In this document: one piece after another, positions 1-9,040 of the stretch | Position numbering within the stretch: position 1 is the stretch's first letter | How the letters are laid out: every line of letters starts with the position of its first letter | From: Sphingomonadales bacterium | GTDB lineage: Bacteria > Pseudomonadota > Alphaproteobacteria > SMXS01 | DNA: 64,000 nucleotides | Assembly: GCA_022844405.1 (NCBI GenBank) | Contig: JALHLV010000001.1 | Location: forward strand, 248,001 to 312,000 | Direction of reading: 5' to 3' | Program-made: the position numbers and the translations under genes | The notes under the pieces: generated by a model | Database searches by the model: none | The model's input: only the letters and a program-made list of their open reading frames with translations | Told to the model about the DNA's origin: nothing

Positions 1-1
1 C

Positions 2-712
2 ATGGTGGTCGCGGCCGCCGGTAAGGTCGATCACAAGCAGCTGGTCGAGCTGGCCGAGCGCCAGTTCGGCGGCCTGAAGCCGGCCGTCCCCGAGACGCTG
101 GCGGTCGCCGAATACCGCGGCGGCGAGGCGCGCTGCAACCGCAAGTTCGAGCAGGTCCACCTGACCTTCGGCTTCCCCGGCGTGTCGTTCCTCGACGACC
201 GGTTCTTCGCCATGCAGGTGATGTCGACCATCCTGGGCGACGGCATGTCGTCGCGGCTGTTCCAGGAAGTGCGCGAGAACCGCGGCCTGGCCTATTCGGT
301 CTATTCGTTCACCGCCGCGCTGGCCGATGGTGGCATGTTCGGCATCTATGCCGGCACCAGCCCGGACCAGATCGGCGAGCTGGTGACGGTGATCGCCGGC
401 GAGGTCCGCAAGATGGGCGACAAGGTCGAGCCGCGCGAGTTCGCCCGCGCCCGCGCCCAGATCAAGGCCGGCACCCTGATGGCGCTGGAGAGCTCGTCGA
501 GCCGCCTGGAGCAGATGGCGCGCCAGTTGCTGATGTTCGGCCGGGTGATCCCGCTGGAGGAAATCGTCGCCCGCATCGACGCGGTGACACCCGAGGCGGT
601 GGCCGAGATGGCGGGCTTCCTGCTCACCGAAGGCAAGCCCACCATGGCCGCCGTCGGCCCGCTGAAGAAGCTGCCGGACTACGACACGGTCGTGAGCCGG
701 TTCGCGGCGTAG
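2..712 (+). CDS. M16 family zinc metallopeptidase (processing-peptidase-like), C-terminal part
   Basis: This is the carboxy-terminal half of an M16 (pitrilysin / mitochondrial processing peptidase-like) protein; the 5' end, including the expected HxxEH zinc site, lies left of the window. The visible 236 residues have the M16 C-terminal domain pattern: the stretch FGFPGVSFLDDRFFAMQV, then LGDGMSSRLFQEVRENRGLA, which in this family contains the conserved R and Y residues that help bind substrate. A stop at 710-712 is followed by an interspersed palindromic repeat. In many alphaproteobacteria such a gene follows thrC. The family assignment is firm from the SSRLFQEVRE...GLAYSV signature; the substrate cannot be stated. 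Confidence 0.85.
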   Translation: MVVAAAGKVDHKQLVELAERQFGGLKPAVPETLAVAEYRGGEARCNRKFEQVHLTFGFPGVSFLDDRFFAMQVMSTILGDGMSSRLFQEVRENRGLAYSVYSFTAALADGGMFGIYAGTSPDQIGELVTVIAGEVRKMGDKVEPREFARARAQIKAGTLMALESSSSRLEQMARQLLMFGRVIPLEEIVARIDAVTPEAVAEMAGFLLTEGKPTMAAVGPLKKLPDYDTVVSRFAA

Positions 713-730
713 ATTCGCCACGCGGAGAGT

Positions 731-843
731 TACCCTCACCCTAACCCTCTCCCACAAGGGGAGAGGGGATAACGGAATAAATTCAGCGGTTTAGCCCTTC
801 TCCCCTTGTGGGAGAAGGTGGCGCGAAGCGCCGGATGAGGGGA
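731..843. repeat. Interspersed palindromic repeat (CCCTCTCCC..GGGAGAGGG type)
   Basis: The gap between the peptidase and yqgE holds two hairpins, one around CTCTCCCACAAGGGGAGAG and one around TTCTCCCCTTGTGGGAGAA, bracketed by CCCTCACC on the left and GGATGAGGGG on the right. The element is an overall inverted repeat. A related but diverged element occurs at 49149-49293, so this is a dispersed family rather than a gene-specific terminator, although it could act as one between these convergent genes. Confidence 0.7.
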
Positions 844-855
844 CCGCGAAGCGGC

Positions 856-1449
856 CTACGCGTGCCCGGCCTGGGTCGAGAGCATGGACAGGTCGATGCC
901 CAGCTTGGCCATGGCGAGCGCCCATTTCAGCGCCGCTTCGGTGCCGAACAGCAGGTCGGGATCGGCTTCGGTGTGCAGCCAGGCGTTGTCCTGGATCTCG
1001 GCCTCGAGCTGGCCCGGTCCCCAGCCCGCATAGCCCAGCGCCAGCAGACTGTGGCGCGGACCCATGCCATAGGCCAGCGCCTTCAGGATATCGACCGTGG
1101 CGCTCAGCGCCACCAGTTCGGACACGATCAGCGATGTGTCGTGCAGGTAGTCCGCCGAATGCAGCACGAAACCCCGATTCGGCTCCACCGGGCCGCCGGT
1201 GAACACGCCGACCTGCGCGCAGTTGGGCGGCGCCGGTATCTGCAGCTGGTCCATCAGCTCGGGAAAGGCGATGTGCTCGGCCGGCTGGTTGACGACGATG
1301 CCCATGGCGCCCTGTTCCGAGTGCTCGCACAGGCAGATCACGCTGCGCTCGAAGCGCGGGTCGCCCATGTTCGGCATGGCCAGCAGCAGCTTGCCGCGAA
1401 GGTAGTCGGGCTTGCGGCCCCGCCTGCTGGTGAAGGATTGCTTCGGCAT
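856..1449 (-). CDS. YqgE/AlgH family protein (UPF0301)
   Basis: A 197-residue cytoplasmic protein of the YqgE/AlgH (DUF179) family. The family signature is clear: LRGKLLLAMPNMGDPRFERSV near the N-terminus, then GAMGIVVNQPA, then FTGGPVEPNRGFVLH, and the late motif GYAGWGPGQLE. Length is typical. The biochemical function of the family is not established; AlgH was named from alginate regulation in Pseudomonas. The gene is divergent from the peroxiredoxin gene across about 220 bases and convergent with the M16 peptidase gene. Confidence 0.9.
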   Translation of the reverse strand: MPKQSFTSRRGRKPDYLRGKLLLAMPNMGDPRFERSVICLCEHSEQGAMGIVVNQPAEHIAFPELMDQLQIPAPPNCAQVGVFTGGPVEPNRGFVLHSADYLHDTSLIVSELVALSATVDILKALAYGMGPRHSLLALGYAGWGPGQLEAEIQDNAWLHTEADPDLLFGTEAALKWALAMAKLGIDLSMLSTQAGHA

Positions 1450-1667
1450 GGTCTGTAAGTGTGCCTTCTCGCGCGCCGCTCAAGAGGCGAACGCGGAAAA
1501 ACCCGGGTTTCCGAGACACTATAGACCCATTCGGCGGCGCCTGGTAACCGATCGGCGCGGCGCGATTTCCCTCATGCATTTCCGGTTGCGCTGCTGCTAT
1601 GATCCCGCGCGCTGCCGCCGGCCGGCGGCGACGAAATTCCGGATATTCGCAGGACAGGGAGATTCCC

Positions 1668-2150
1668 ATGACGATCAAAGTTGGTGACAAGATTCCCGAG
1701 GGCACGCTGACCCAGATGACCGAGAAGGGCCCGGCGCCGATCTCCACCGCCGAGCTGTTCGGCGGCAAGAAGGTGGTGCTGTTCGCCGTTCCCGGCGCGT
1801 TCACCCCGACCTGCTCGGCCAAGCATCTGCCCGGCTTCGTCCAGAACGCCGACGCCATCAAGGCAAAGGGCGCCGACGTGATCGCCTGCATGGCGGTCAA
1901 CGACGTGTTCGTGATGAACGCCTGGGGCAAGGACCAGAACGTCGGCGACAAGGTGGTGATGCTGGCCGACGGCAGCGGCAACTTCACCAAGTCGCTGGGC
2001 CTGGAGCTGGACCTCAGCGGCCTGGGCCTCGGCCACCGCTCGCAGCGCTTCTCGCTGATCGCCGAGGACGGCGTGGTCACCCACCTCAACCGCGAAGAGG
2101 GCGGCGCCTTCCAGAACTCCAGCGCCGAAGTGGCGCTCGGCCAGCTCTGA
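1668..2150 (+). CDS. Peroxiredoxin, Prx5 type (AhpC/TSA family)
   Basis: A 160-residue peroxiredoxin that reduces hydrogen peroxide and alkyl hydroperoxides using a peroxidatic cysteine. The active-site motif PGAFTPTCS places this cysteine at residue 49, and the family Arg lies in the later HRSQRFSLIAEDG segment. It lacks the C-terminal glutaredoxin fusion found in some Prx5 proteins, so an external glutaredoxin or thioredoxin is the probable reductant. The ATG at 1668 is preferred to an upstream in-frame start because AGGACAGGGAG sits just ahead of it and the protein then has the usual length. A strong intrinsic terminator follows. Confidence 0.93.
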   Translation: MTIKVGDKIPEGTLTQMTEKGPAPISTAELFGGKKVVLFAVPGAFTPTCSAKHLPGFVQNADAIKAKGADVIACMAVNDVFVMNAWGKDQNVGDKVVMLADGSGNFTKSLGLELDLSGLGLGHRSQRFSLIAEDGVVTHLNREEGGAFQNSSAEVALGQL

Positions 2151-2171
2151 GGTTTCGGGTTTCGAGACGGG

Positions 2172-2197
2172 AAGGGGCGCTTCGGCGCCCCTTTTTT
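2172..2197 (+). terminator. Rho-independent terminator after the peroxiredoxin gene
   Basis: A perfect 9-base stem (AAGGGGCGC / GCGCCCCTT) closed by a TTCG tetraloop is followed by a run of T. It sits 22 bases after the peroxiredoxin stop codon. Confidence 0.9.
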
Positions 2198-2254
2198 ATT
2201 ATTTATCAATTATTTAGCCGTCATCGCGGCGAAGGCCGGAATGACAATGAATGA

Positions 2255-2707
2255 TTAAATCCCCCGAACCTCTTCCAACCCCCGCCGCGCCAGCTCGTCG
2301 GCGCGGTCGTTCTCGGCATGTCCCGAGTGGCCCTTCACCCAGTGCCAGGCGACGTCGTGGCGCTGGATCAGGGCGTCCAGCTCCTGCCACAGCCCGGCGT
2401 TCTTCACCGGCTTCCGGTCGGCGGTGCGCCAGCCGTTGCGCTTCCAGTTGTGGATCCATTTGGTGATGCCGTCGCGCACATAGATGCTGTCGGTGTAGAG
2501 GTCCACGTCGCTGCGCTTGTTAAGCGCCTCCAGCGCCCGGATCGCGCCCATCAGCTCCATGCGGTTGTTGGTGGTCGGCGTCTCGCCGCCCCAGATTTCC
2601 TTCTCGGTGCCGTTATATTCCAGCAGCGCGCCCCAGCCGCCGGGGCCGGGATTTCCGGAGCAGGCGCCGTCCGTATGAATCCGGACCTTTTTGGAGTCTG
2701 GCGCCAT
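2255..2707 (-). CDS. rnhA: Ribonuclease HI
   Basis: Type 1 RNase H of 150 residues, which cuts the RNA strand of RNA-DNA hybrids during replication and R-loop removal. The four catalytic acids are present: Asp13 in [15 protein letters not shown], Glu in [10 protein letters not shown], Asp in DLYTDSIYV and Asp in [11 protein letters not shown]. The [15 protein letters not shown] block is the usual C-terminal signature. Its ATG overlaps the thrB stop codon by one base (TGATG), so the two genes are translationally coupled. The thrB-rnhA order is common in alphaproteobacteria. Confidence 0.96.
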   Translation of the reverse strand: MAPDSKKVRIHTDGACSGNPGPGGWGALLEYNGTEKEIWGGETPTTNNRMELMGAIRALEALNKRSDVDLYTDSIYVRDGITKWIHNWKRNGWRTADRKPVKNAGLWQELDALIQRHDVAWHWVKGHSGHAENDRADELARRGLEEVRGI

Positions 2708-3666
2708 CACAGGCCGTATTCGCCCGGGCTCTTGACCCGGCGGTGGAATAGCAGCTTCTCGACATATTCGGCCGGGTCCTTGGGCCGCACCAGCGCGCCG
2801 TCCACCTGGTTGACCCAGTCGTAGAGCCGGGTCAGCAGGAAGCGCAGCGCCGCGCCCCGCGCCAGCGCCGGCAGGGCGGCGATCTCGGCGGGCTCCAGCG
2901 GCCGCACCGCCTGGTAGCCGGCCAGCAGCCGCCGCGCCTTGGTGGCGTTGAACGACCGGTCCGGCTCGAAGCACCACGCGTTCATGGCGATCGCCAGGTC
3001 ATAGGCGAGGAAATCGTTGCAGGCGAAATAGAAGTCGATCAGGCCGGTGAGCTGCTCGCCCATGAAGAACACGTTGTCCGGGAACAGGTCGGCATGGATA
3101 ACGCCCGACGGCAGGTCCGTCGGCCACGCGCCGTCGAGCCACGCCAGCTCGTCGTCGATCATGCTCATCAGGCCGGGGCGGACCGCCTCGGCCTGCTCGC
3201 GGCAGGCACTGGCGAGCTGGTGCCAGCCGGCGAGGCCCAGGCCGTTCCCGCGGCTCATGCCGAAGTCGGCGACGGCCTGGTGCATCTCGGCCATGCCGCG
3301 GCCGACGCCGGCGCAGTGCATGGGCGTGGGGCGCACCACCGACAGGCCGCGCAGGAACGAGATCAGCGCCGCCGGACGGCCGCACAGCTCGCGCAGCGCC
3401 TTGCCGTCGTCGCCCATGATCGGCGTGGGGCAGGCCAGGCCCTTGCCCGCCAGATGCCCCATCAGCCCCAGGAAGAACGGCAGCTCGTCGCGGTTCACCC
3501 GCTTTTCGTAGAGGGTGAGGATGTAGCTGCCGCGCTCGGTCTGGAGCAGGAAGTTGGAGTTCTCGACGCCCTCGGCGATGCCCTTGAACGCGATCACCGG
3601 GCCCACGTCGTAATGGGCCACGAAGTCCGCCAGGGCATCCTCGTCGACGTGGGTGTAAACGGCCAT
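2707..3666 (-). CDS. thrB: Homoserine kinase (APH-fold, ThrB type II)
   Basis: A 319-residue homoserine kinase of the aminoglycoside-phosphotransferase fold, which phosphorylates homoserine in threonine synthesis. N-terminal [20 protein letters not shown] and [15 protein letters not shown] are typical of the family; the kinase catalytic loop is [13 protein letters not shown] and the metal-binding Asp lies in [10 protein letters not shown]. The start at 3666 was chosen because MAVYT is the conserved N-terminus; a longer ORF continues upstream without family similarity. It is the first gene of a coupled pair with rnhA. Confidence 0.95.
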   Translation of the reverse strand: MAVYTHVDEDALADFVAHYDVGPVIAFKGIAEGVENSNFLLQTERGSYILTLYEKRVNRDELPFFLGLMGHLAGKGLACPTPIMGDDGKALRELCGRPAALISFLRGLSVVRPTPMHCAGVGRGMAEMHQAVADFGMSRGNGLGLAGWHQLASACREQAEAVRPGLMSMIDDELAWLDGAWPTDLPSGVIHADLFPDNVFFMGEQLTGLIDFYFACNDFLAYDLAIAMNAWCFEPDRSFNATKARRLLAGYQAVRPLEPAEIAALPALARGAALRFLLTRLYDWVNQVDGALVRPKDPAEYVEKLLFHRRVKSPGEYGL

Positions 3667-3811
3667 GCTGGGTCGAAGTCGCGGGGTTGGAGGGCTGACG
3701 CCGGCGGGAGATCGCGGAAGCCGGGGCAGGCGCGCTTGTCCTGATCCCTGGCGTTCTCTAATATGCCGCTCGGACGCTTCATTTGTATAGCAGAGCAAGG
3801 GACATACCATC

Positions 3812-4051
3812 ATGGCTGAGCCGGTCATAGCCCAGAAAGAGCCCTACGGTATCGACGTCAAGGCCGGCAAGAGCTACTGGTGGTGCGCTTGCGGGCAGAG
3901 CAGCAAGCAGCCGTTCTGCGACGGCAGCCACAAGGGATCGGACTTCGCGCCGCTGGAGTACAAGGCGACGAAGGACAAGACGGTGTGGTTCTGCGGCTGC
4001 AAGCACACCGGCAAGTCGCCGATGTGCGACGGTGCCCACAACAAGCTCTAA
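3812..4051 (+). CDS. Double CDGSH iron-sulfur domain protein
   Basis: A 79-residue protein made almost only of two CDGSH zinc-finger-type motifs, each expected to hold a redox-active [2Fe-2S] cluster with three Cys and one His. Ligands in the first are C25, C27, C36 and H40 (CACGQSSKQPFCDGSH); in the second C61, C63, C72 and H76 (CGCKHTGKSPMCDGAH). This tandem layout matches the CISD3/Miner2 class rather than the single-motif membrane mitoNEET type; no membrane segment is visible. It is divergent from thrB and precedes a lipoprotein gene by 30 bases. Its partner and pathway cannot be told from sequence. Confidence 0.93.
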   Translation: MAEPVIAQKEPYGIDVKAGKSYWWCACGQSSKQPFCDGSHKGSDFAPLEYKATKDKTVWFCGCKHTGKSPMCDGAHNKL

Positions 4052-4081
4052 CTTACCGGACTCGGTCGAAAAGGCGGATTG

Positions 4082-4642
4082 ATGAAGTTTTCCATGGGCG
4101 TGCCGCGGGTTGCCGCGGTTGTGGTCGGAGCGTTGGCGCTGTCGGGCTGCGGCCTGTTCGGCGGCAAGGTCGACATGGGCATGTCCGAGGCGATGAAGCA
4201 GCACTGCCCGCCGGTAGGCATCGTCGCCTACACCGGCCAGGTGACCCGCTTCGCCGGCGCCGGCCGCCAGTCGGGCGACGTGACGCTGCGCGCCGAGGTC
4301 ACCAACCTGAAGATCTCGTGCGGCAGCCCCAAGGAGCGGACCGAGGTAATCGCCAAGGTCAGCTTCGACATCGTCGGCGAGCGCGGCCCGGCATCGACCG
4401 ACGCCGGCGCGACGGTGCGCTACTTCGTGGCGCTGGCCGACGAGAACCAGAAGGTCCTGAAAAAGGAGGTCTACGAAACCGGCCTGGTCTTCGGCACCGG
4501 CGGCGTGACCATCTCGCACGAGAAGCTCAACGCCGTGCTGCCGCAGAAGGGCGAGGAAGTCCCCTATGAGGAAATTCTGATCGGCCTGCAGCTCGAGCGC
4601 GACGAGTTCGGGTATAATGTGGCGCGCGGTTCCGGCAAATAG
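4082..4642 (+). CDS. Putative outer-membrane lipoprotein of unknown function
   Basis: A 186-residue protein with a lipoprotein signal: positively charged start, hydrophobic VAAVVVGALAL and lipobox LSGC, predicting diacylglyceryl modification of that Cys. The mature part is a single domain with alternating hydrophobic residues and the segment VTLRAEVTNLKISC, suggestive of a beta-sandwich. The ATG at 4082 was chosen over an earlier TTG because AAAAGGCGGA stands before it. I do not recognise the family. It may be co-transcribed with the CDGSH gene 30 bases upstream. Confidence 0.75.
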   Translation: MKFSMGVPRVAAVVVGALALSGCGLFGGKVDMGMSEAMKQHCPPVGIVAYTGQVTRFAGAGRQSGDVTLRAEVTNLKISCGSPKERTEVIAKVSFDIVGERGPASTDAGATVRYFVALADENQKVLKKEVYETGLVFGTGGVTISHEKLNAVLPQKGEEVPYEEILIGLQLERDEFGYNVARGSGK

Positions 4643-4717
4643 CCGGCGGGCCGGCCGGATCGGTGCCGTCGCCGACGGCGAAAGGGATCGGCCGAGGGAT
4701 CCAGGGGAATACTGATC

Positions 4718-5383
4718 ATGTCGTCGCAAACCACCGCGCCGCCAAACATGCTCGCCGCGGAACCCTGTTTCGCAACGCCGATCTTCACCTTCGAGGTCGC
4801 GGACGCCGAGGTGCTCAACCAGGCGCTGATGCGCGACATCGAGGCGTACCGCCAGGCGTCGGAGGGGATGAACCGCAGCAACCAGCACGGCTGGCATTCG
4901 CCCACCGACTTCTTCCGGCGTCCCGAGGCCTCGTTCCAGGCGCTCGCCCAGCAGATCAACAGCGCCGTCGCCATGGCGACCCGGCAGGTCGCGCCCAAGC
5001 TCGACCTGAGCCAGCGGCTCTACAAGATGCAGGGCTGGATCAACGTCAACCCGCCCGGCGCCTATAATACGCCGCACGCCCATCCCGACCACGAATGGTC
5101 GGGCAGCTACTATGTGAAGGTGCCCGACGTGCCGCCGGGAAGCCGCAGCGGCGGCATCGAGTTCCTCGATCCGCGCGGCATCATCCAGCAGATGGAAGGG
5201 CTGAACTCGCCCCACTTCGTGCCGAAGATCCGCAAGATGCCCAAGGCCGGCACCATGCTGGTGTTTCCGTCCTACCTGCGCCACTGGGTCTATCCCAACG
5301 AGCAGGACGAGATCCGCATCTCCATCGCCTTCAACACCAAGTTCGTGCTGAAGGAAGAGGCGGCCTCGCCAGCGGTGATCTAG
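4718..5383 (+). CDS. Putative 2OG-Fe(II) oxygenase (TIGR02466-like)
   Basis: A 221-residue protein resembling the TIGR02466 family of putative 2-oxoglutarate/Fe(II)-dependent oxygenases. The iron-binding facial triad is seen as HAHPDHEWSGSYYVKVP (His and Asp) and the distal His in SYLRHWVYPNEQDEIRISI, where the Arg following would hold 2-oxoglutarate. The N-terminal CFATPIFTFEV segment is also typical. The substrate is unknown. It ends on a CTAG that also serves as the stop of the convergent GNAT-nitrilase gene. Confidence 0.8.
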   Translation: MSSQTTAPPNMLAAEPCFATPIFTFEVADAEVLNQALMRDIEAYRQASEGMNRSNQHGWHSPTDFFRRPEASFQALAQQINSAVAMATRQVAPKLDLSQRLYKMQGWINVNPPGAYNTPHAHPDHEWSGSYYVKVPDVPPGSRSGGIEFLDPRGIIQQMEGLNSPHFVPKIRKMPKAGTMLVFPSYLRHWVYPNEQDEIRISIAFNTKFVLKEEAASPAVI

Positions 5384-6999
5384 GTCCGGTCCTTCCAGGT
5401 GATCTGGTAGAGGTCGAACCGCCGGTCGCGCAGGTTGCGCACCGTCCCCTGCGCCCTGGCCCAGGACAGGTCGGTCAGGTCCAGGTCGGCGATGGCGACC
5501 GTCTCCACGTTTTCGGTGGTTTCGGCGGCGATGCCGTCGCGGGCGAACGGAAAATCGCACGGCGTCAGGATGCAGGACTGGGAATACTGGATGTCCATGT
5601 TGTCGACGTTGGGCAGATTGCCCACATTGCCCGACATCACCACGTAGCACTGGTTCTCCACCGCCCGCGCCTGGCAGCAATAGCGCACCCGCAGGTAGCC
5701 TTGCCGGCTGTCGGTGCAGAACGGCACGAACAGCAGCCGCGCGCCCTCGTCCACCAGCCGCCGCGCCAGCTCAGGGAACTCGCTGTCGTAGCAGATCAGC
5801 ACGCCGATCGGGCAGCAGTCGGTCTGGATCGTCGCGACCGTGTCGCCGCCCTTGATGTTCCACCAGTGGCGCTCGTTCGGCGTCGGGTGCAGCTTCTCCT
5901 GCGCGTGCACCGAGCCGTCGCGCAGGAACACATAGCCGACGTTCTGGATGTCGTCGTCGTCGGTGCGCGTCGGGTGCGAGCCGCCGATGATGTTGATGTT
6001 GTAGCTGATGGCGAGCTGCCGCATCGCCTCGACGAAGCGCGGCGTATACTCGGTCAGCGTCTCGATCGCCTCGGCGGGGCTCAGCTTGCGCTTCTCCAGC
6101 GCGAGCAATTGCAACGTGAACAGCTCCGGGAACACGACGAAGTCGCAGCGGTAGTCGGCCGTGACGTCGACGAAATACTCCACGTTGGCGATGAACTCGT
6201 CGAATGTGTGGATCATCCGCTGCTGGAACTGGACGGTGGCGACGCGCACCGCCTCTTTCTGCCGCGTCGGCGCGTTCGCGGCGGCCGTCGTCTCCGGCGC
6301 GTAGGGATTGCGCCAGACCATGTGCGTGGCGTGGCCGCCCGACTCCTTGTCGCCCGGCAGGTAGCCGCTCAGCACGCCGATCGGCTCGAAGCCGGCCCGC
6401 AGGTGGAAGCCGATCACCGGATCGTCGATCTCGCGCTCCTTGACCGCCTCCACATAATCGAGCGGATCGGGATATTTCCGCCGCCGCCGCGCCCAGCCGG
6501 GCATCCGGCCGCCGAACACGATGCCCTTCAGCTCCCAGGCCTCGGCGAGCCCCTGCCGCGCGTCGTAGAGCCGCTGGCCGATGCGCAGCCGGCGCCGGCT
6601 CGGATCGACGCACACCTCCATGCCGTACAGCCAGTCGCCGTTGGGGTCGTGCCGCGAGCCGTAGCCGCCGCCGGTGATCTCTTCCCAGCGGTGCTGGCCC
6701 ATGGCCGTCTTCTCATCGATGACGAAGCTGGCGGCATAGCCGACCACCTCGCCCTCGTAGACCACCACGAACTGTCCTTCCGGAAAGGTCACGATCTGGC
6801 CGCGCACCATGCCGGCATTGTAGGGCAGGTCGTCCGGATAGACCCGCTGCACTAGCCCGATGATGGCGTCCACGTCGTCGGGCACGGCGTTGCGGATCAC
6901 CAGCTTGGCCGCCGCGCCGCGGCGCGCCGGCAGCTTTTCCGCCGGCGCCTTGGTCTGGCGCCGGGGAGCGGTCTTCTTCGGGGCGGGTACGCGGGCCAT
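5380..6999 (-). CDS. GNAT acetyltransferase - carbon-nitrogen hydrolase fusion
   Basis: A 539-residue two-domain protein. After a basic, Ala/Pro-rich tail (residues 1-30), a GNAT domain spans about 35-225, with YGMEVCVDPSRRRLRIGQRL as the acetyl-CoA pyrophosphate loop. A nitrilase-superfamily domain fills about 240-539, with the Glu-Lys-Cys triad seen in FVVFPELF, EKLHPTPNER and VLICYDSEFPE. Proteins with this same fusion are widespread; they probably acetylate and hydrolyse related amine/amide substrates, but the substrate is unproven. The start at 6999 is preferred to a longer ORF because no conserved sequence lies upstream. It shares a 134-base divergent promoter region with tesB. Confidence 0.9.
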   Translation of the reverse strand: MARVPAPKKTAPRRQTKAPAEKLPARRGAAAKLVIRNAVPDDVDAIIGLVQRVYPDDLPYNAGMVRGQIVTFPEGQFVVVYEGEVVGYAASFVIDEKTAMGQHRWEEITGGGYGSRHDPNGDWLYGMEVCVDPSRRRLRIGQRLYDARQGLAEAWELKGIVFGGRMPGWARRRRKYPDPLDYVEAVKEREIDDPVIGFHLRAGFEPIGVLSGYLPGDKESGGHATHMVWRNPYAPETTAAANAPTRQKEAVRVATVQFQQRMIHTFDEFIANVEYFVDVTADYRCDFVVFPELFTLQLLALEKRKLSPAEAIETLTEYTPRFVEAMRQLAISYNINIIGGSHPTRTDDDDIQNVGYVFLRDGSVHAQEKLHPTPNERHWWNIKGGDTVATIQTDCCPIGVLICYDSEFPELARRLVDEGARLLFVPFCTDSRQGYLRVRYCCQARAVENQCYVVMSGNVGNLPNVDNMDIQYSQSCILTPCDFPFARDGIAAETTENVETVAIADLDLTDLSWARAQGTVRNLRDRRFDLYQITWKDRT

Positions 7000-7133
7000 G
7001 GGCGTCCTTCGGGAAACGGAGCCCACTATATGGGCCTGGCGGCGTATATTGGAAACCGTGTTGCGCCGCAAACACGTGACAGCGCCGCAAGGCTGCGCAT
7101 AATACCGCGACCTGCCTTCCGACGGAGCCTGCC

Positions 7134-8006
7134 GTGAAAACCCCCAACAACAGCGTCGCCACCGACGACGTCATCGCGCTGCTCGACCTCGAGCCGCTCG
7201 AGGTCAACCTGTTCCGCGGCATCAGCCCGGACGTCACCTGGCAGCGGGTGTTCGGCGGCCAGGTGATCGGCCAGGCGCTGACCGCCGCCTACCGCACGGT
7301 GGAAGGCCGCATCTGCCATTCGCTGCACGCCTATTTCATCCGGCCGGGCGACCCCAAGGTGCCGATCATCTACGAGGTCGACCGCTCCCGCGACGGCACC
7401 AGCTTCGCCACCAGGCGCGTCGTCGCCGTCCAGCATGGCAAGCAGATCTTCAACCTGGCGGCCTCGTTCCAGATTCCGGAAGAGGGGTTCGAGCACCAGT
7501 TCGACATGCCCGACATACCCATGCCCGAGACCCTGCCCACCGACGAGGAGCTGCGGCTCGCCGTGATCGACAAGGTGCCCGAGGCCGTCGCCCGGCATTT
7601 CGCCCGGCCGCGCCCCATCGAGATGCGCCCGGTCAACCGCCACGACTTCGTCGATCCCAAAGCCGCGCCACCCTACCAGCAGATCTGGTTCAAGGCCCGC
7701 GACCCGGTCGGCGACAATCTGCCGCTCAACCAGTGCATGCTGGCCTACGCCTCGGACATGAGCCTGCTCGACACCTGCTTCCGCCCGCACGGCATCTCCT
7801 GGCTGTCGGGCAAGCTCCAGTCGGCCAGCCTGGACCACGCCATGTGGTTCCACCATCCCTTCACCATGGACGACTGGCTGCTCTACGACATGGACAGCCC
7901 CAGCGCCTCCGGCGCCCGCGGCTTCAACCGCGGCAGCGTTTACACCCGCGACGGCCTGCTGGTCGCGTCGGTCGCCCAGGAAGGCCTGTTCCGGTATCGG
8001 GGGTAA
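7134..8006 (+). CDS. tesB: Acyl-CoA thioesterase II
   Basis: A 290-residue double hot-dog thioesterase that hydrolyses acyl-CoA to free acid and CoA. The N-terminal hot-dog includes VFGGQVIGQAL and HSLHAYFIRPGDP; the C-terminal one has AYASDMSLLDT (Asp), SLDHAMWFH and the closing VASVAQEGLFR (Gln), corresponding to the catalytic Asp/Thr/Gln network of E. coli TesB. Translation starts at GTG 7134, which fits the conserved N-terminus and full family length. It is monocistronic here. Confidence 0.95.
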   Translation: MKTPNNSVATDDVIALLDLEPLEVNLFRGISPDVTWQRVFGGQVIGQALTAAYRTVEGRICHSLHAYFIRPGDPKVPIIYEVDRSRDGTSFATRRVVAVQHGKQIFNLAASFQIPEEGFEHQFDMPDIPMPETLPTDEELRLAVIDKVPEAVARHFARPRPIEMRPVNRHDFVDPKAAPPYQQIWFKARDPVGDNLPLNQCMLAYASDMSLLDTCFRPHGISWLSGKLQSASLDHAMWFHHPFTMDDWLLYDMDSPSASGARGFNRGSVYTRDGLLVASVAQEGLFRYRG

Positions 8007-8060
8007 AGGGTTCTCCTTTCTCCATTGTCACCCCGTTTTTATGCCCCGTATTCCAGACCG

Positions 8061-8807
8061 TCAGGAGGCTTCCGCTGTTGTGCGGAAATAGACCGCGTCG
8101 TACTGGAGCAGCCGCGCGGTCCTGGGGTCGCGCAGGACAGGCCTCTGGTCCCACAACCCGAAACCAAGCGACATGGCCAGCGCATGCAACTCGTCGGCAA
8201 GCATCTGGCCATCGTAAAGCGGCGCGACGGTCATCTCGAGGAGCAATCCCTGGACACCCGGCAACAGCCGTGCCGCCCCCTCAAGCACCAGCGGCTCCGC
8301 CCCCTGAACGTCGATCTTCAGGAAAATCGCACCGGTATTCGCGTCGGGAACGAACATCTCGTCGAGCCGCCTCAGGTCGACCGCGATGATCTCGCGCTCT
8401 CTCAGCGCCTCGCCGAATGCCCGCGATCGTTCGTTGGGCACAAGCAGCGAGCTGCTGACCAGGTTGTTGGTGACGTGAAACCACGCCTCGTCCGTCCGAT
8501 CCCCCAGTGCGCAGCAGGGCGCGACATGCCACCGGTCTCCACAAGCGGCGGTGGCCTGCGTGAGTTGCCTGTGAACCTCCGGAATCGCCTCGAAGGAGAC
8601 GACCCGGCCCGGGAAGCCCGCCCTGAGGAGCTCGCCCGCGAACTGCCCGCGATTGGCCCCCACGTCCAGCACGGTCGAGACCCGATGGACCGCGAGGTGG
8701 TGGACAAGCCGCAGATCCGCCCGGCTGTCGAGAGTGCTGCGGCGGCGCTGGAGGCCCGCGCGGTACAAGGCATGGCGCCCTATCCGCCTGAGTGTTCTGG
8801 TGATCAC
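8061..8807 (-). CDS. FkbM family SAM-dependent methyltransferase
   Basis: A 248-residue methyltransferase of the FkbM family, which transfers methyl groups from SAM to hydroxyls on sugars, polyketides or lipids. Motif I is VLDVGANRGQFAGELLRAG, motif II is VVSFEAIPEVHRQL, and the family hallmark FLKIDVQGAEPLVLEGA follows. The start codon is GTG at 8807. There are no glycan-biosynthesis neighbours, so the acceptor is unknown. The gene is divergent from an arsR-type gene over about 230 bases in which I see no clear operator. Confidence 0.9.
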   Translation of the reverse strand: MITRTLRRIGRHALYRAGLQRRRSTLDSRADLRLVHHLAVHRVSTVLDVGANRGQFAGELLRAGFPGRVVSFEAIPEVHRQLTQATAACGDRWHVAPCCALGDRTDEAWFHVTNNLVSSSLLVPNERSRAFGEALREREIIAVDLRRLDEMFVPDANTGAIFLKIDVQGAEPLVLEGAARLLPGVQGLLLEMTVAPLYDGQMLADELHALAMSLGFGLWDQRPVLRDPRTARLLQYDAVYFRTTAEAS

Positions 8808-9040
8808 ATCTTGCTCCGTCGGAGCGCCATCGAGGGTTTCGGTGACGGTTTGCTTAACTTACCAAACGGCGCCGCGCGTTGATGAACGCGATGTCGAGGC
8901 CAATTAAATAAACTGTCACCGAAACAATTCTCTCTCCCGCTCGTGCGACCAATCCGGAATATAGGCTTTCGGCCCGGTCCGCGCCTGCCGCAAGACCGAC
9001 ACTCTTGACGCGGCGTGGTATCGGGATAATACTTTAGCGA

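Noticed and set aside
9001-9040. tRNA or att site near the ArsR gene
   Set aside because: No cloverleaf or TTC loop signature was found here, nor anywhere else in the window.
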